From NCBI RefSeq assembly GCF_026651855.1, contig NZ_CP093281.1:744001-808000 (forward strand): 64,000 nt of DNA. Reading direction: 5' to 3'. The notes beneath the pieces are model-generated. The model searched no databases. It saw nothing but the letters and a program-made list of their open reading frames with translations, and was not told the DNA's origin. This document shows, one piece after another, positions 22,618-34,717 of the stretch. This stretch comes from Pseudomonas silvicola (GTDB lineage: Bacteria > Pseudomonadota > Gammaproteobacteria > Pseudomonadales > Pseudomonadaceae). Position 1 is the stretch's first letter; the number at the start of each line of letters is the position of its first letter. The position numbers and the translations under genes were made by a program.

Positions 22618-23202
22618 ATGCCAAAGGTGGGAATGCAGCCGATTCGTCGTCGGCAGCTGATTGATGCAACCCTCGATACCATCAACGAAGTGGGTATCAA
22701 CGACGCAACCATTGCGCAAATTGCGCGCCGGGCTGGCGTCTCAACCGGCATCATCAGCCACTACTTCAAAGACAAGAACGGTTTGCTGGAGCAACGATGC
22801 GCGACATTACGCGTCAATTACGTGATGCCGTGGCTGCCCGCTTGAAACGGCGGCGCAGACCGAAGCGCCTGCTGGCAATTTAATCGAAACCTTCGATGAC
22901 ACCCAGGTGCACAGCGCAGCAATGAAAGCTGGCTGGATTTTGGGCCAGCAGCATGCATCCCAGCCCGCAGCTCGGTCGTTTAAGAGCGCGTCAGCAGCCG
23001 TCGTTTGTTTTCGACACTGTGCGAGTTTCGTCGTGAGTTGCCCACACGTGAGCAGGCACGCTTAGCGGCACACACGGTTTGGCATCCTGATTGATGGCCT
23101 TTGGCTCGCGCCGCCTTAGTGGGAAACCGTTCAATCTGGTGTGGCCAAAACGCTCACCACGAATTTATCCGTCAGCAACTTGCTGGCGCACTGAATCACT
23201 GA
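22618..23202 (+). CDS. betI: TetR-family choline-responsive repressor
   Basis: Represses betT and betIBA until choline is present. The N-terminus [20 protein letters not shown], the Tet[24 protein letters not shown] and DKNGLLE match BetI almost residue for residue. The C-terminal half is split by about five frame slips (recognisable: [20 protein letters not shown] and [12 protein letters not shown] at the end). The stop is 13 bases before betB. Length about 195 residues, as expected. Confidence 0.94.
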
Positions 23203-23215
23203 GGAAGGAGAAATC

Positions 23216-24669
<1,454 letters not shown>

Positions 24670-24687
24670 TAACCTGAGGAGCGACTA

Positions 24688-26356
24688 ATGGAATTTGATT
24701 ACATCATTATCGGAGCCGGATCCGCAGGGAACGTTTTGGCAACAAGACTGACCGGGAACGGCAGCGTGAATATTGCTGCTTTTGAATGGTGGCCTGACTA
24801 CCGCTTCGATTTCACCACCTGAATGCCAGCCGCGCTGGCTTATCCGTTAGGGCAAACGCTATAACTGGGCGTATGAAACCGAGCCTGAGCCACATATGAA
24901 TAACCGCCGCATGGAGTGCGGACGCGGTAAAGGTCTGGGCGGATCATCGCTGATCAATGGTATGTGCTATATCCGCGGCAACGCGATGGATCTCGATAAC
25001 TGGGCTCAGCAGCCTGGGCTGGAAAGCTGGAGCTACCTGAACTGCCTGCCCTACTATCGCCAAAGTCAGAAACCCGCGATATTGGCGCCAATGATTATCC
25101 GGCGGCGAAGGCCCGGTCAGCATCACCACCTGAAGCCTGATAATAATCCGCTGTTTGCTGCGATGATCGAAGCCGGTGTTGAAGCAGGTTATCCGCGCAC
25201 GGAAGATTTGAACGGCTACCAGCAGGAAGGCTTCGGTCCAATGGATCGCTTCGTCACGCCGAAAGGTCGTCGATCCAGCACCGCGCGCGGCTATCTCGAT
25301 ACCGCCAAAGTTCGTCCGAACCTGAAAATCGTTACCCATGCCACCACCGATCGCATCCTGTTTGAAGGCAAGCGCGGTGGGCGGGAATATTGCAGGGATC
25401 GGGCAACACGCCACATCAGGTGCATGCGCGACGTGAAGTGTTGCTGTGCGCCGGTGCCATCGCCTCGCCGCAGATTCTGCAACGTTCTGGCGTGGGCGCT
25501 GCTGCACTGCTGAACAAATTCGACATTCCGGTGGTACATGATCTGCCGGGCGTCGGCGAAAACCTGCAGGATCACCTCGAAATGTACCTGCAGTACGAGT
25601 GCAAAGAACCGGTGTCACTCTATCCGTCGTTGAAATGGTGGAACCAGCCGAAAATCGGTGCAGAGTGGCTGTTCAACGGCACTGGCGTCGGTGCCAGCAA
25701 CCACTTTGAAGGTGGTGGCTTTATCCGCAGCCGCGAAGAGTTTACCTGGCCGAACATTCAGTATCACTTCCTGCCAGTAGCGATTAACTACAACGGCTCT
25801 AACGCCGTTGAAGCGCACGGTTTCCAGTGTCACGTAGGTTCAATGCGTTCACCGAGCCGTGGGCATGTGCAGATTAAATCGCGCGATCCGCGTCGTGATC
25901 CGGCTATTTTGTTCAACTACATGGCGCATGAACAGGACTGGCAGGAATTTCGTGATGCGATTCGTATTACGCGCCAGATCATCAATCAGCCCGCGCTGGA
26001 TAAGTATCGCGGCAAAGAAATCAGTCCAGGCCTCGATTGCCAGACTGATGAACAGTTGGATGAGTTTGTGCGAAACCATGCGGAAACCGCCTATCACCTG
26101 CGGCACCTGCAAAATGGGCAGCGATAGCATGGCGGTGGTTGATGGTGAAGGTCGTGCATGGATTTCGCAGGCGTTGCGCGTGGTAGATGCGTCAATTATG
26201 CCGCTGATCATCACTGGCAACCTTGAATGCCACCACTATTATGATCGGTAAAAGATCGCGGATAACATTCGTGGACGTCAGCCGTTGCCGCGCAGCGAAG
26301 CAGATTATTTCGTCGCTGGCGATCTGCCGGTGCGTGGTGAGCCGAAGCGCGCCTAA
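24688..26356 (+). CDS. betA: Choline dehydrogenase (GMC oxidoreductase)
   Basis: FAD-dependent, membrane-associated enzyme oxidising choline to betaine aldehyde. The start [20 protein letters not shown] holds the GMC Rossmann motif. GMC signatures follow: [100 protein letters not shown] and the C-terminal catalytic-histidine region HLRHLQNG followed by [15 protein letters not shown]. It ends VRGEPKRA. About 556 residues, the E. coli BetA length. Frame breaks near 24790, 25060-25110, 25385, 26090 and 26230. Confidence 0.95.
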
Positions 26357-26367
26357 CCGTATATATC

Positions 26368-26388
26368 AGGGTGGCTCTCGTCACCCTG
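26368..26388 (+). terminator. Terminator of betIBA
   Basis: CAGGGTG and CACCCTG form a 7-base stem with an 8-base loop, 11 bases after the betA stop, followed by CTCTTCTTT. The remaining gap to 26657 holds nothing I can name. Confidence 0.65.
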
Positions 26389-26657
26389 CTCTTCTTTGGC
26401 TAGCTTTACAGATAAGCCATAATCAGCCGCTGTAACTCAAGCTTAATGTCATCTGAGCCCAGTTGATCACGTCTTGCGGCATCATGCACCCCCTTTTACA
26501 ACTTAAAGCAGGGAGGTTCGTCATATTCTGCAGTGACTGACGCTCCCTTCTTTCCTGTAGACTGATGACGCACAATAGCCGGCATTTAGCGTATTGATGC
26601 AGCTTTAAAGTATGTTGTAATCTAGTAACGTGTTCTTTTTACGCCTTGTGGTAAAAC

Positions 26658-27557
26658 TCATTCCCAATCAATCGCCTGTAAAAATCGTTCAAGAATGGCA
26701 TTATGGCTGCGCCCTTTGCGTGTCACCACGGCGATCTTACTGGTGAAGTGGAAACGTTCCGGTGCGATGGCGTGCATCATCTTTTTCTCCACCCACTGTG
26801 CGGCATAATGGTCAGCAAGAAACCGATAAAGCGGCCGGTGAGAATCAAAAGGCAATGCCTTCGCGGTCGGTTGCCGTGGCATTGCAATTGAGTTTCGTGC
26901 ATGGCAATCGCTTCTGCCGTCATGCGAAAAGCGGGTGCGATGGCATCACATCCCTTCAGTTGCGCTTCATCTGGCTCGAGGGAAAACAACGCATGGGTGT
27001 TGCTACAGTAAAGCTGCGACCGCTCATCATATAACGGCATGTAATCCAAGGCCGGAAATCGGCGAAGTGACTGGCAGCGCACCGACGTGCAAGCGACCAT
27101 CCATCAGCCCTCTTTCAATCTCTGCGGCCGTCATCATGCTGATATTCAGCCGAATATCCGGACCTATCTCATGCAGTTTCTCCAGCGCAGGGTAATTTTC
27201 ATGCGTGGTTGCGTGACCAGATTATTGATAATCCCGATATCTGTCAAATCCCCGCGCAAGCTGCTTATGCATCTGATTAACCTGCAGGCGAAACTGCTCG
27301 ATAGCCGCCATCATACTTTCTGCCTGTCGCAGGATCTCACGCCCTTCTTCGGTCAAGGCAAAACCCGCCCGTCCGCGTTGACACAATCGCATGCCAAGTC
27401 GCTTTTCAAGATCGCCCATGTGCAGGCTAATGGCCGATCGCGTCATGCCCAACAAACTTTCTGCTGCAGAGAAGCTGCCGCTCTCATTCACAGTTTTAAA
27501 CAGGCGCAATAATTTGAGATCAAAGTCGGTGACCTGCGCGAGCGATTTGCTTTTCAT
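26658..27557 (-). CDS. LysR-family regulator
   Basis: Transcription factor of about 300 residues. The HTH region is intact: VTDFDLKLLRLFKTVNESGS, FSAAESLLGMTRSAISLHMG and DLEKRLGMRLCQRGRAGFAL. The linker helix EEGREILRQAESMMAAIEQF follows. The effector domain is split by about five frame slips, with RFHFTSKIAVVTRKGRSHNA and ILERFLQAIDWE at the end. It diverges from the aminotransferase gene with a 96-base gap holding an LTTR-like dyad, so that gene and the following esterase are its likely targets. Confidence 0.88.
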
Positions 27558-27599
27558 ATAGGTGAGTAAATCAATAACTGAAGATGAATTAATAGGGAT

Positions 27600-27619
27600 T
27601 TAACTTAACTAACCGTTAA
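27600..27619. promoter_or_regulatory. LysR-type box between regulator and aminotransferase
   Basis: TTAAC-N10-GTTAA is a symmetric site with the T-N11-A spacing favoured by LysR proteins, placed midway in the 96-base divergent gap, 35 bases before the aminotransferase start. Confidence 0.4.
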
Positions 27620-27653
27620 ATGCAAACTCTTCATACACTGTTGGAGAAACATC

Positions 27654-28962
27654 ATGTCTGATGCTGTCAACACTACCGATCTCAATCTGCAAGCGCACTG
27701 GATGCCGTTTACTGCCAACCGGAATTTCCAGCGCGATCCCCCGTATCATTGTCGGCGCTCAAGGCCGCTGGCTGACTAATGATAAAGGACGGCAGATTTT
27801 TGATAGCCTTTCCGGTTTATGGACCTGTGGCGCGGGCCACTGCCGCAGTGAAATCCAGCAGGCGGTGGCGAAACAACTGGGTACGCTCGATTATTCGCCC
27901 GGCTTCCAGTACGGCCATCCGCTGTCATTTCAGCTGGCAGACAAGATTGCCCAGCATATGCCGGGTGATCTAAACCATGTGTTCTTCACCGGATCGGGCT
28001 CGGAATCAGCAGACACGGCGGTGAAGATGGCGCGCGCATACTGGCGCATCAGCCAGCCGGCGAAACCAAATTTATCGGACGCGCGCGAGGTTACCACGGC
28101 GTAAATATCGCCGGAACCAGCCTGGGCGGCATTGGCGGCAATCGTAAGATGTTCGGTCAGTTTATGGACGTTGACCATATTCCACACACGCTGCAAACCG
28201 ATCTGCCCTTCACTGCTGGCCAGGCCGAAACCGGCGGTGTGGCCTTGGCTAATGAGATGCTGAAACTGATTGAGCTGCATGATGCTTCTAACATCGCCGC
28301 CCTGATTGTTGAGCCTCTTTCCGGCTCTGCGGGGCGATTATCCCACCGGTAGGCTATCTGCAACGCTTGCGTGAAATCTGCACCCAGCACGATATTTTAC
28401 TGATCTTCGATGAGGTCATTACCGGTTTTGGCCGCATGGGCCGCTGGAGCGGCGCTGAGTATTTTGGCGTCATGCCCGATATTCTCATTTCGCCAAGCAG
28501 ATCACCAATGGCGCGGTGCCGCTGGGTGGCGTGGTCGCCAGCAGCGAAATCTACAACACCTTTATGGCGCAAAACCGCCAGAACACGCGGTTGAATTTGC
28601 TCACACCTACTCTGCCCATCCGGTGGCCTGTGGCGGCCTGGCGACGCTGGAGTTGAACATGACGCGCTGATTGCGCATCCGCCGAGCTGGCACCGCATTT
28701 TGCCCATGCACTGCATGCGCTGCGTGATTGCCCGAACGTCATCGATATCCGCAACTGCGGTCTGGTGGTGCCATCCAGCTGCTCCGCGCGACGGCGATGC
28801 CACCATTGACCGTTTGATGCGGGCATGGCACACTATGGAAAGCTGGTTTTTATGTGCGCTTCGTGCGCCGATACGCTGCAGTTTGGCCCGATGTTCAATA
28901 CACAGCCTGCCGAGTTGATCGCTTGTTTGACGCTGTAGGTGACGTTGCATCACATAGCGTGA
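27654..28962 (+). CDS. Omega-amino acid:pyruvate-type class III aminotransferase
   Basis: PLP-dependent transaminase acting on a terminal amine (beta-alanine, taurine or similar) with pyruvate or another keto acid. Class III blocks are [87 protein letters not shown] (mixed frames), [20 protein letters not shown] and the PLP-lysine segment [20 protein letters not shown] near 28495-28550. The C-terminus is FDAVGDV and HHIA. The length of about 436 residues fits beta-alanine/omega-aminotransferases. The regulator is divergent; a Tat-type esterase follows closely. About eight frame breaks. The substrate cannot be fixed from sequence. Confidence 0.88.
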
Positions 28963-28972
28963 GGAAAATGAG

Positions 28973-29936
28973 TTGATTGTCAAGTACTTAACAACATCTT
29001 CTTCATACTTCGCCGATTCTTCTGATTCAATACCTTTTGCATTCAGTCTGATCGGCCATGCCCGTCGCCACTTTCTTACCGGTTTACTGCTCTCCCCCTT
29101 AGTCGCACGCAGCGGCTTTAGTCTGGCCGCTTCCGCGGCAAAACCCGCACAGGTATTGCCCTTGTCCAAAACAACGCCTGGTGGCGGTGGACCTTGGGGC
29201 GATGACGTTTAGTGCCAAAGGCGCGCAGCGGAATATTGCATGCCGATCACCGTCTCAAGCCTGTTCAGCCGAAGGGACGCGCTGTACTGATTGCGGCTGG
29301 CGGCGGCTATACGCGTATCGAAATGGGCAAAGAAGCCTGGCCCGCTGCCGCGTGGCTGGCGGCTCAAGGCTACACAGCGTATGTGCTGAGTTATCGCCTG
29401 CCGCAGGAAGGCTGGAAAGATGGTGCGTTAGTGTCACTTCAGGATGCACAGCGCGCACTGCGTATCGTGCGCCACCGTGAGAACAATGTCAGCGTATTGG
29501 GCTTTTCGGCTGGCGGGCACCTGCTGGGAATGGCGGCGAACCGCGCGGTTTTCATGCTATCAGGAGCCAGTGATGCGTTGGACAATCTCCCCGCGACGGT
29601 CGATCGTGCCGCTGATCTATCATTATCGCTAGAGCGCCGCCTTACGCACACCTCCACGCATAAAGTGTTGGTCCGGAAAAGAAGACGCATCACTCAGCGC
29701 GGATACCGCGGTCGGTTCAATCCTACGTTAATCCGCAATCACCGCCGTTTTTTCCTGGATTTCAGGCCGAAGACGATCCTGTTTCCGATCGCACAATGGC
29801 ACGATCATGGCTGCCGCGTGTGAACAGCATGTGCCGGTTGAATCATCTAATATCCCAGCGGGGGCATGGTTTTGGATTGGGTAAGCCCGGCACAAACGAC
29901 TGGCCGGGGCATTATCTGCAATGGTTAAACGCTTAA
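28973..29936 (+). CDS. Secreted alpha/beta hydrolase (BD-FAE-like esterase, possible Tat signal)
   Basis: Alpha/beta-hydrolase of about 300 residues. Near the N-terminus ARRHFLTGLLLSPLVA looks like a twin-arginine signal, suggesting folded export; the exact start is uncertain (TTG at 28973 or a later codon near 29030). The oxyanion-type motif VLIAAGGGYTRIEMGKEAW, then AAQGYTAYVLSYRLPQEGW, the nucleophile elbow VLGFSAGGHLLGMAANR (Ser in GFSAG) and the terminal histidine in RGHGFGLGKPGTNDWPGHYL complete the triad in order. It follows the aminotransferase gene within about 10 bases, so the two probably form one transcript. Its last 4 bases overlap the convergent isochorismatase gene. About five frame breaks. 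Confidence 0.82.
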
Positions 29937-30627
29937 CGCGGCGGAAGGTTGAGCCAGGCCCGCCAGCAACGTCTCGAACTGGCCACCGCACCAAAAATAC
30001 CGCCCTGCATGTGAATCATGCTCAGTGCCGCTTCGTGGTGTTTTAGCTCGGTCGCGGCGCAGCAATCGGACAGCACCAGATTCGAAGCCGCGATCGTTGG
30101 CTTCGCGCAGCGTGGTATGCACACAGACATCGGTGGTAATACCCGAGATGATAAGATTACGCATCCCCCGACTGCGCAGGATCAGTTCAAGATCGGTGGC
30201 ATAAAAAGAGCCTTTGCCTGGCTTATCAATGATGGTTTCACCCGCCAGTGGCGCCAGCTCCGGGATAATTTCCAGCCGGCTCACCGCGCACCAAAATGCG
30301 ACCACAGGGACCCGGCGCACCAATTTCGCCTGCATCCGCTTTGAACGCCAGCGTTTATTGGCCGGCAAATCACTCAGGTCAGGACGATGGCGCTTCACGC
30401 GTATGGATGATCGGGAAGCCTAACTCCCGCATGCGTGCCAGCACGCGCTGCAAAGGCGCTATCGGAGCGCGGGTCAGTGCGATGTCATACCCCATGCTCT
30501 CGACGTAGCCGCCCTTGCCACAAAAATCGGTCTGCATATCGATAATGATCAGTGCGGTATCCGCAGGCGTACACCGCCCATCAAAGGGCCAGGGATAAGG
30601 TGTTGAATCAATGGCGAATTCAGGCAT
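29933..30627 (-). CDS. Isochorismatase-family cysteine amidohydrolase, biuret hydrolase-like
   Basis: Cytoplasmic cysteine hydrolase cleaving an amide or ureido bond. The catalytic triad is readable: Asp in [20 protein letters not shown], Lys in [20 protein letters not shown] and Cys in [59 protein letters not shown] and [16 protein letters not shown] closely follow characterised biuret amidohydrolase (BiuH) of Rhizobium, more so than RutB or pyrazinamidase. About 231 residues. It overlaps the permease gene by 8 bases in a permease-hydrolase transcript that starts at the amidase. About four frame breaks. Biuret is the best substrate guess; other carbamoyl compounds are possible. Confidence 0.85.
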
Positions 30628-31919
30628 TTTTCTGCTCCATTAGGCTCGCTGCGTTTTCACGTTTCAGTTTGACAATAAAGTGTAACTGGCAGCACCGTCA
30701 CGGCCAATCCGCTTACCAAACTTTGCGGGAATTCAATGTGGGCAATCACCGCACACAAGCTGCCAACCGCCCAGGCGGCAAAAGCGCTACCGCGCAGACG
30801 ACAGGTTTTGCGCTGCTCGCTGATTTTTGCCATGAAGATCAGGTCAACGATCATGACCGCACCAAACGGCGGTACCACGATGCCGAGCAAACTCAGCCAT
30901 TCGAGGAAGTTTAGACCACACGCCCGCCAGCGCCAGCGCTCCGCCGATCGCCCCGAGAATCAACGTCCAGACTCGCATCTTGCTGCTGAACAGATGGCTG
31001 AAGCCAACGGCGCCGTTGTACAAACAATGGGTACAAACAGAGCCGAGGTTAATGAAAACAAACAGGAAAGCGATGATGGAGAGTAACATGCCATGGTTCA
31101 TCAGCATCGGCAGAAAATTGCCCCCATTATTGACCGGATCAACCGCCGCGCCCACCGCTAGCAATCACCACACCGAACAGATATGAGATGACGTTCGCCA
31201 TAGGAAAGGCGGAAAACGCCGCGATAACCGCTGATTTGCCGTCTTTCGACCAGCGGGTAAAATCCGCGGTCATGGTGCCCGAATCGGCGAATCCTGCCAC
31301 CACCATGGTCACCGCCGTCTCCCATGCTCATGGCGCCGACGGCACCAGTACTGCCTTTGAACTGAGTGATGGTGCTGAAATCGTGATCCTGCCCAATCAA
31401 CCACAGTGCAACCAAACCGAGCACCACAAACAACGGTGCGGCAATCATGCCCAGGATCGACAAAGCACGCACGCCGAGGAAGGTGACGCCTGTATACAGC
31501 ACCACGATAGCGGTCACCGCGAGTGCGTTCCAGCCAAAGGTTTGGTTAATGACTGTACCGGTTAAACCCGTTTGAAACGCATACCAGCCAATCACGACGG
31601 TCGAGAGAAAACCGGAAACGAGGATATAGCCTTTAGTGCCAAAGGTACGCTTTGCCTGCAGGGCGAAGTTCATCCCGGTGTTACCTGCAAACCAACTCAG
31701 TGCGCCAACATAAGCGAACAGCACCAGATTGCCGAGCAGGATGGCAACAGCGCGGGCCAGAAACCCAAATGCCGTAATAATGCCACCAAACAACGCGTTG
31801 GTAAGGATCGGGAAAACCGAACCAGACAGCGCGGATACCGACCGCGTCGAGTGACGGTGACTTAAAGGAACCGGCTCGTTCAAATTCCTGCTCCAGCGCA
31901 GGGAGGATTTGTTACTCAT
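30620..31919 (-). CDS. NCS1 / cytosine permease-like transporter
   Basis: Twelve-helix nucleobase:cation symporter related to CodB. Recognisable helices and loops are [80 protein letters not shown], the ADFTRW-type loop near 31240-31275, and [20 protein letters not shown] near 31000. The C-terminal tail [18 protein letters not shown] ends at 30620. About 433 residues. The start MSNKSSL overlaps the amidase stop (ATGA). Given the biuret-hydrolase-like and amidase partners it may import a ureide or triazine-type nitrogen compound. About six frame breaks. Confidence 0.85.
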
Positions 31920-33351
31920 GGCAACCCGATTAAGTCAGGATAAAGGTGATTCCACGGTTGGATGCGCTCGAAAGCGGCACTTGCCGCCAGCACCAGGCCA
32001 TCGTCCAGATGACGACCCACGATTTGCAGACCAATCGGCAAGCCACTGGCGGTGAAGCCCGCAGGGATTGAGGCCGCCGGTTGGCCAGTGAAATTGAAGG
32101 GATAACAGAACGACAACCAATGATCGCTGCGCACCATGCGCCCATCGATGATTTCCGGTCCCTGCATGTTGAGCGGAACGGCGGCACTGCCAGCGTTGGC
32201 GTCAACAGCAAGTCGTAACGCTGCATAAATCGCCACAGCTGATTGCAGATCTTCTTGCGTGCGGTATTGGCGTCGGTAAAACGTCGTGTTCAGCGCGCCA
32301 TTCGCGTTGCAGCATGGCGCTCAGATAGGTGACATGCGTGAACCCAGTTCGCTTTGCATCTGAACGCATGCCTGTAGATTTGCGCCAGCGCCACCAGCGT
32401 GCGGTGGCACCTTCTTATCGCGCACATCTGGATCAATCCTCTTCTGTTCCGCCCCAGTTCACGGGCGAATGTCGAGCGGCTCTTAGTGACAACGTCACGC
32501 ACCTCTTTATCGACGGCGATGTAGCCAAAATCGGCACTAAACGCAATGCGCAGCCCGTTTAAGGGTTTTTCCAGAGAGGAAATCCAGTTCACGTCGCTGC
32601 AGGAATGGAGTGACGATCGCGCATATCCGGGCCTGCCATCACTGACATCACTCATGCGCTGTCTCGCACCATGCGTCATGGGGCCAATATGCTCCAGTGA
32701 TTCCCAGCTAGAGACGCCGGGAAAGCGTTCAATGCGGCAATGGGCCATAACGGCACCGCCTCCCATCGAGGCCTTGAATCCATAAACGCCGCAGTGCGCC
32801 GCTGAATACGTACCGATCCGCCGCCGTCACTGCCCAATGCCATCGGGCAAAGGCGAGCGGCGAGCGCCGCGCCGGATCCGGCACTGGAACCGCCGGGCGT
32901 TTTGCTCAAATCCTGCGGGATTGCGCGGTGAAGGAAACAGCGGATTGTGTCCAACGCCGCTATAACCAAACTCGGGCGCAGTGGTTTTCCCCAGCAGCAC
33001 AGCATCAGCAGCCAGCAGGCGCTCGACGGTGATGTCGCTCATCTTCAGGAAATGAAATCGGCATAGGCTGCCGAACCGGAGGTGTTTTCACACCCGCCGT
33101 GCAATGAGATCCTTACCGCCAATGGCACACCCGCAAAGCCCCCAGCGCTTCTCACCGCGTACGCTTTCGCATCCACCACTGATGCCCTGCTGTAACGCCA
33201 ATTCGGGTGATGCCGCAAAAAGCCCGAATCAGTGGTTCGCGTTTTCCATACGATCCAACGCGGCTTGCGTCAATTCGCGGGCAGACACCTCGCCATTGCG
33301 GATCAGCGCTGCCAATGTAGTAGCATCCTCATCCAGTAAAGCCTCAAACAT
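31916..33351 (-). CDS. Amidase (amidase-signature family)
   Basis: Serine amidase using the Ser-cisSer-Lys triad. The start at 33351 gives [20 protein letters not shown] after GGAGA. The glycine/serine-rich signature [20 protein letters not shown] followed by [13 protein letters not shown] contains the two catalytic serines; the lysine should lie just after [15 protein letters not shown] (frame-broken region near 33110-33140). [20 protein letters not shown] and [20 protein letters not shown] are further hallmarks, and the end [13 protein letters not shown] is typical. About 478 residues, first gene of an amidase-permease-hydrolase operon with 4- and 8-base overlaps. About seven frame breaks. 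Candidate roles are an allophanate-like or other carbamoyl amide hydrolysis step. Confidence 0.87.
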
Positions 33352-33784
33352 GATTCATCTCCCGATTTGGTCACTTAATGGGATTAATGCAGTTTGCGTG
33401 CCAGAAGAGTGCCAACAATAGCGGCGAGGAGATAACGCCTGATGGGATACGGACTTGGACAAGATCGAATACTTATGTTTTCCGTTTAATGCATTCGGTT
33501 TAACAGGAAGCACAAAAATAGCGCAGCGATGCGCCATTTGGTCATCACCGATGCAGGCTGCTTTCAGCGTTGCTAAATGTCACTGGCTGGATAAAACATC
33601 ATCGGAAATACAGCGCCACGTCATGCAGTTGTAACCTGCGTATTATTCGATTTTTAATTCAGTAAACATTTCATAAACGACATCACGAATAGGATAATAC
33701 TTATCACGGCTAAAATGAGATGTCAGGGTCGTGCGAGGGTTAAGTCAGGTCTCAATTCCCATTATTTTATCTGAGGGCGAACGG
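33352..33784. other. Divergent intergenic region, 433 bases
   Basis: Between the leftward amidase operon and rightward uppP-like gene. AT-rich toward 33640-33730 and without a convincing gene; it should hold both promoters. I found no clear operator. Confidence 0.5.
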
Positions 33785-34618
33785 GTGAATTATTTCGATG
33801 TATCCATTCTGGCCGTAATACAGGGGCTGGCAGAGTTACTGCCGGTTTCCAGCTCTGCACACGTCATTATGACGGAGAAACTCCTGGGGCTGGACCCTGC
33901 GGCCCCGATATGACACTGTTGCTGGTGATGCTGCATACCGGCACGATGTTCGCGGTGATTGTTTATTTCTGGAATAACTGGCGGGAGACCTATTTCAGTT
34001 CGGGCCGTGCATTTAAGAAGAATGTATTTTGTAATTATTCTCCACCGCAGTGACCGGCGTAGTGGGTTTGGCGCTGATAGAAGCTGATTAAATATTTCTT
34101 CGCCGCAAACGCCGACACGTTTGAAATAAGTCGTTGTTTAGTAACAGTAAAATAATCGCCAGTGGTCTCGCTGCCGCGAAAGGTAATTATCCTCTCTTCA
34201 CGCCTGAAAGGAAAAGATCGCGGCGAACTTTCGCCCTTAAGCGTGCAGTTATTGGTTTCGTTCAGGGTTTATGCCTGCCATTTCGCGGTTTTTCTCGTTC
34301 TGGCGCCACGATTTCTACCGGTCTTTCATTGGGTGTGGCCCGTAAACGTGCGGAAGAATTTAGTTTTGCGTTAGCCGTGGTGCTGACACCGGCGGTGATC
34401 GTTAAAGAGGGCCTGCGTGCTTTCAGTTCAGGTTCTGCTGGTACGGTCGCAGTGAGCAGCGGCGTGCTTCTGCCCAGCCTGGTGGGCATGATACTGAGTT
34501 TTGTCGCCGGACTTCTGGCGCTACGCTGGCTTTCCCGCTGGCTGGAGCATGATCGCTGGCATCTCTGTTCGGTGGCTATTGCTTGTGCGCTGCGGCACTG
34601 ATTGGTTGGTTGGGCTGA
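33785..34618 (+). CDS. Undecaprenyl-diphosphatase (UppP/BacA) paralogue
   Basis: Integral membrane phosphatase recycling undecaprenyl pyrophosphate, the lipid carrier of wall synthesis. The GTG start at 33785 (GAGGGCGAACGG leader) gives VNYFDVSILAVIQGLAELLP. The two family active-site motifs are present: LLPVSSSAHVIM with the PVSSSAH core, and FRGFSRSGATISTGLSLGVA. AEEFSFALAVVLTPAVIVKE and LLALRWLSRWLEHDRWH follow and the end ALIGWLG is at 34618. About 278 residues. It diverges from E. coli UppP (PVSSTGH there), so it is probably a second copy. About eight frame breaks. Confidence 0.85.
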
Positions 34619-34717
34619 CTCGCGGATTGAGCTTCTCCTGATCAGCAGTGAAATCATTGGCATGCTGCTTGCAGGTTGTATACAGGTGGTAACCTCGAAT
34701 GACAGACAGGGATAAAG

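Noticed and set aside
28354-29169. 271-codon leftward frame opposite the aminotransferase and esterase genes
   Set aside because: Antisense of two well-supported genes, low-complexity composition and no ribosome site.
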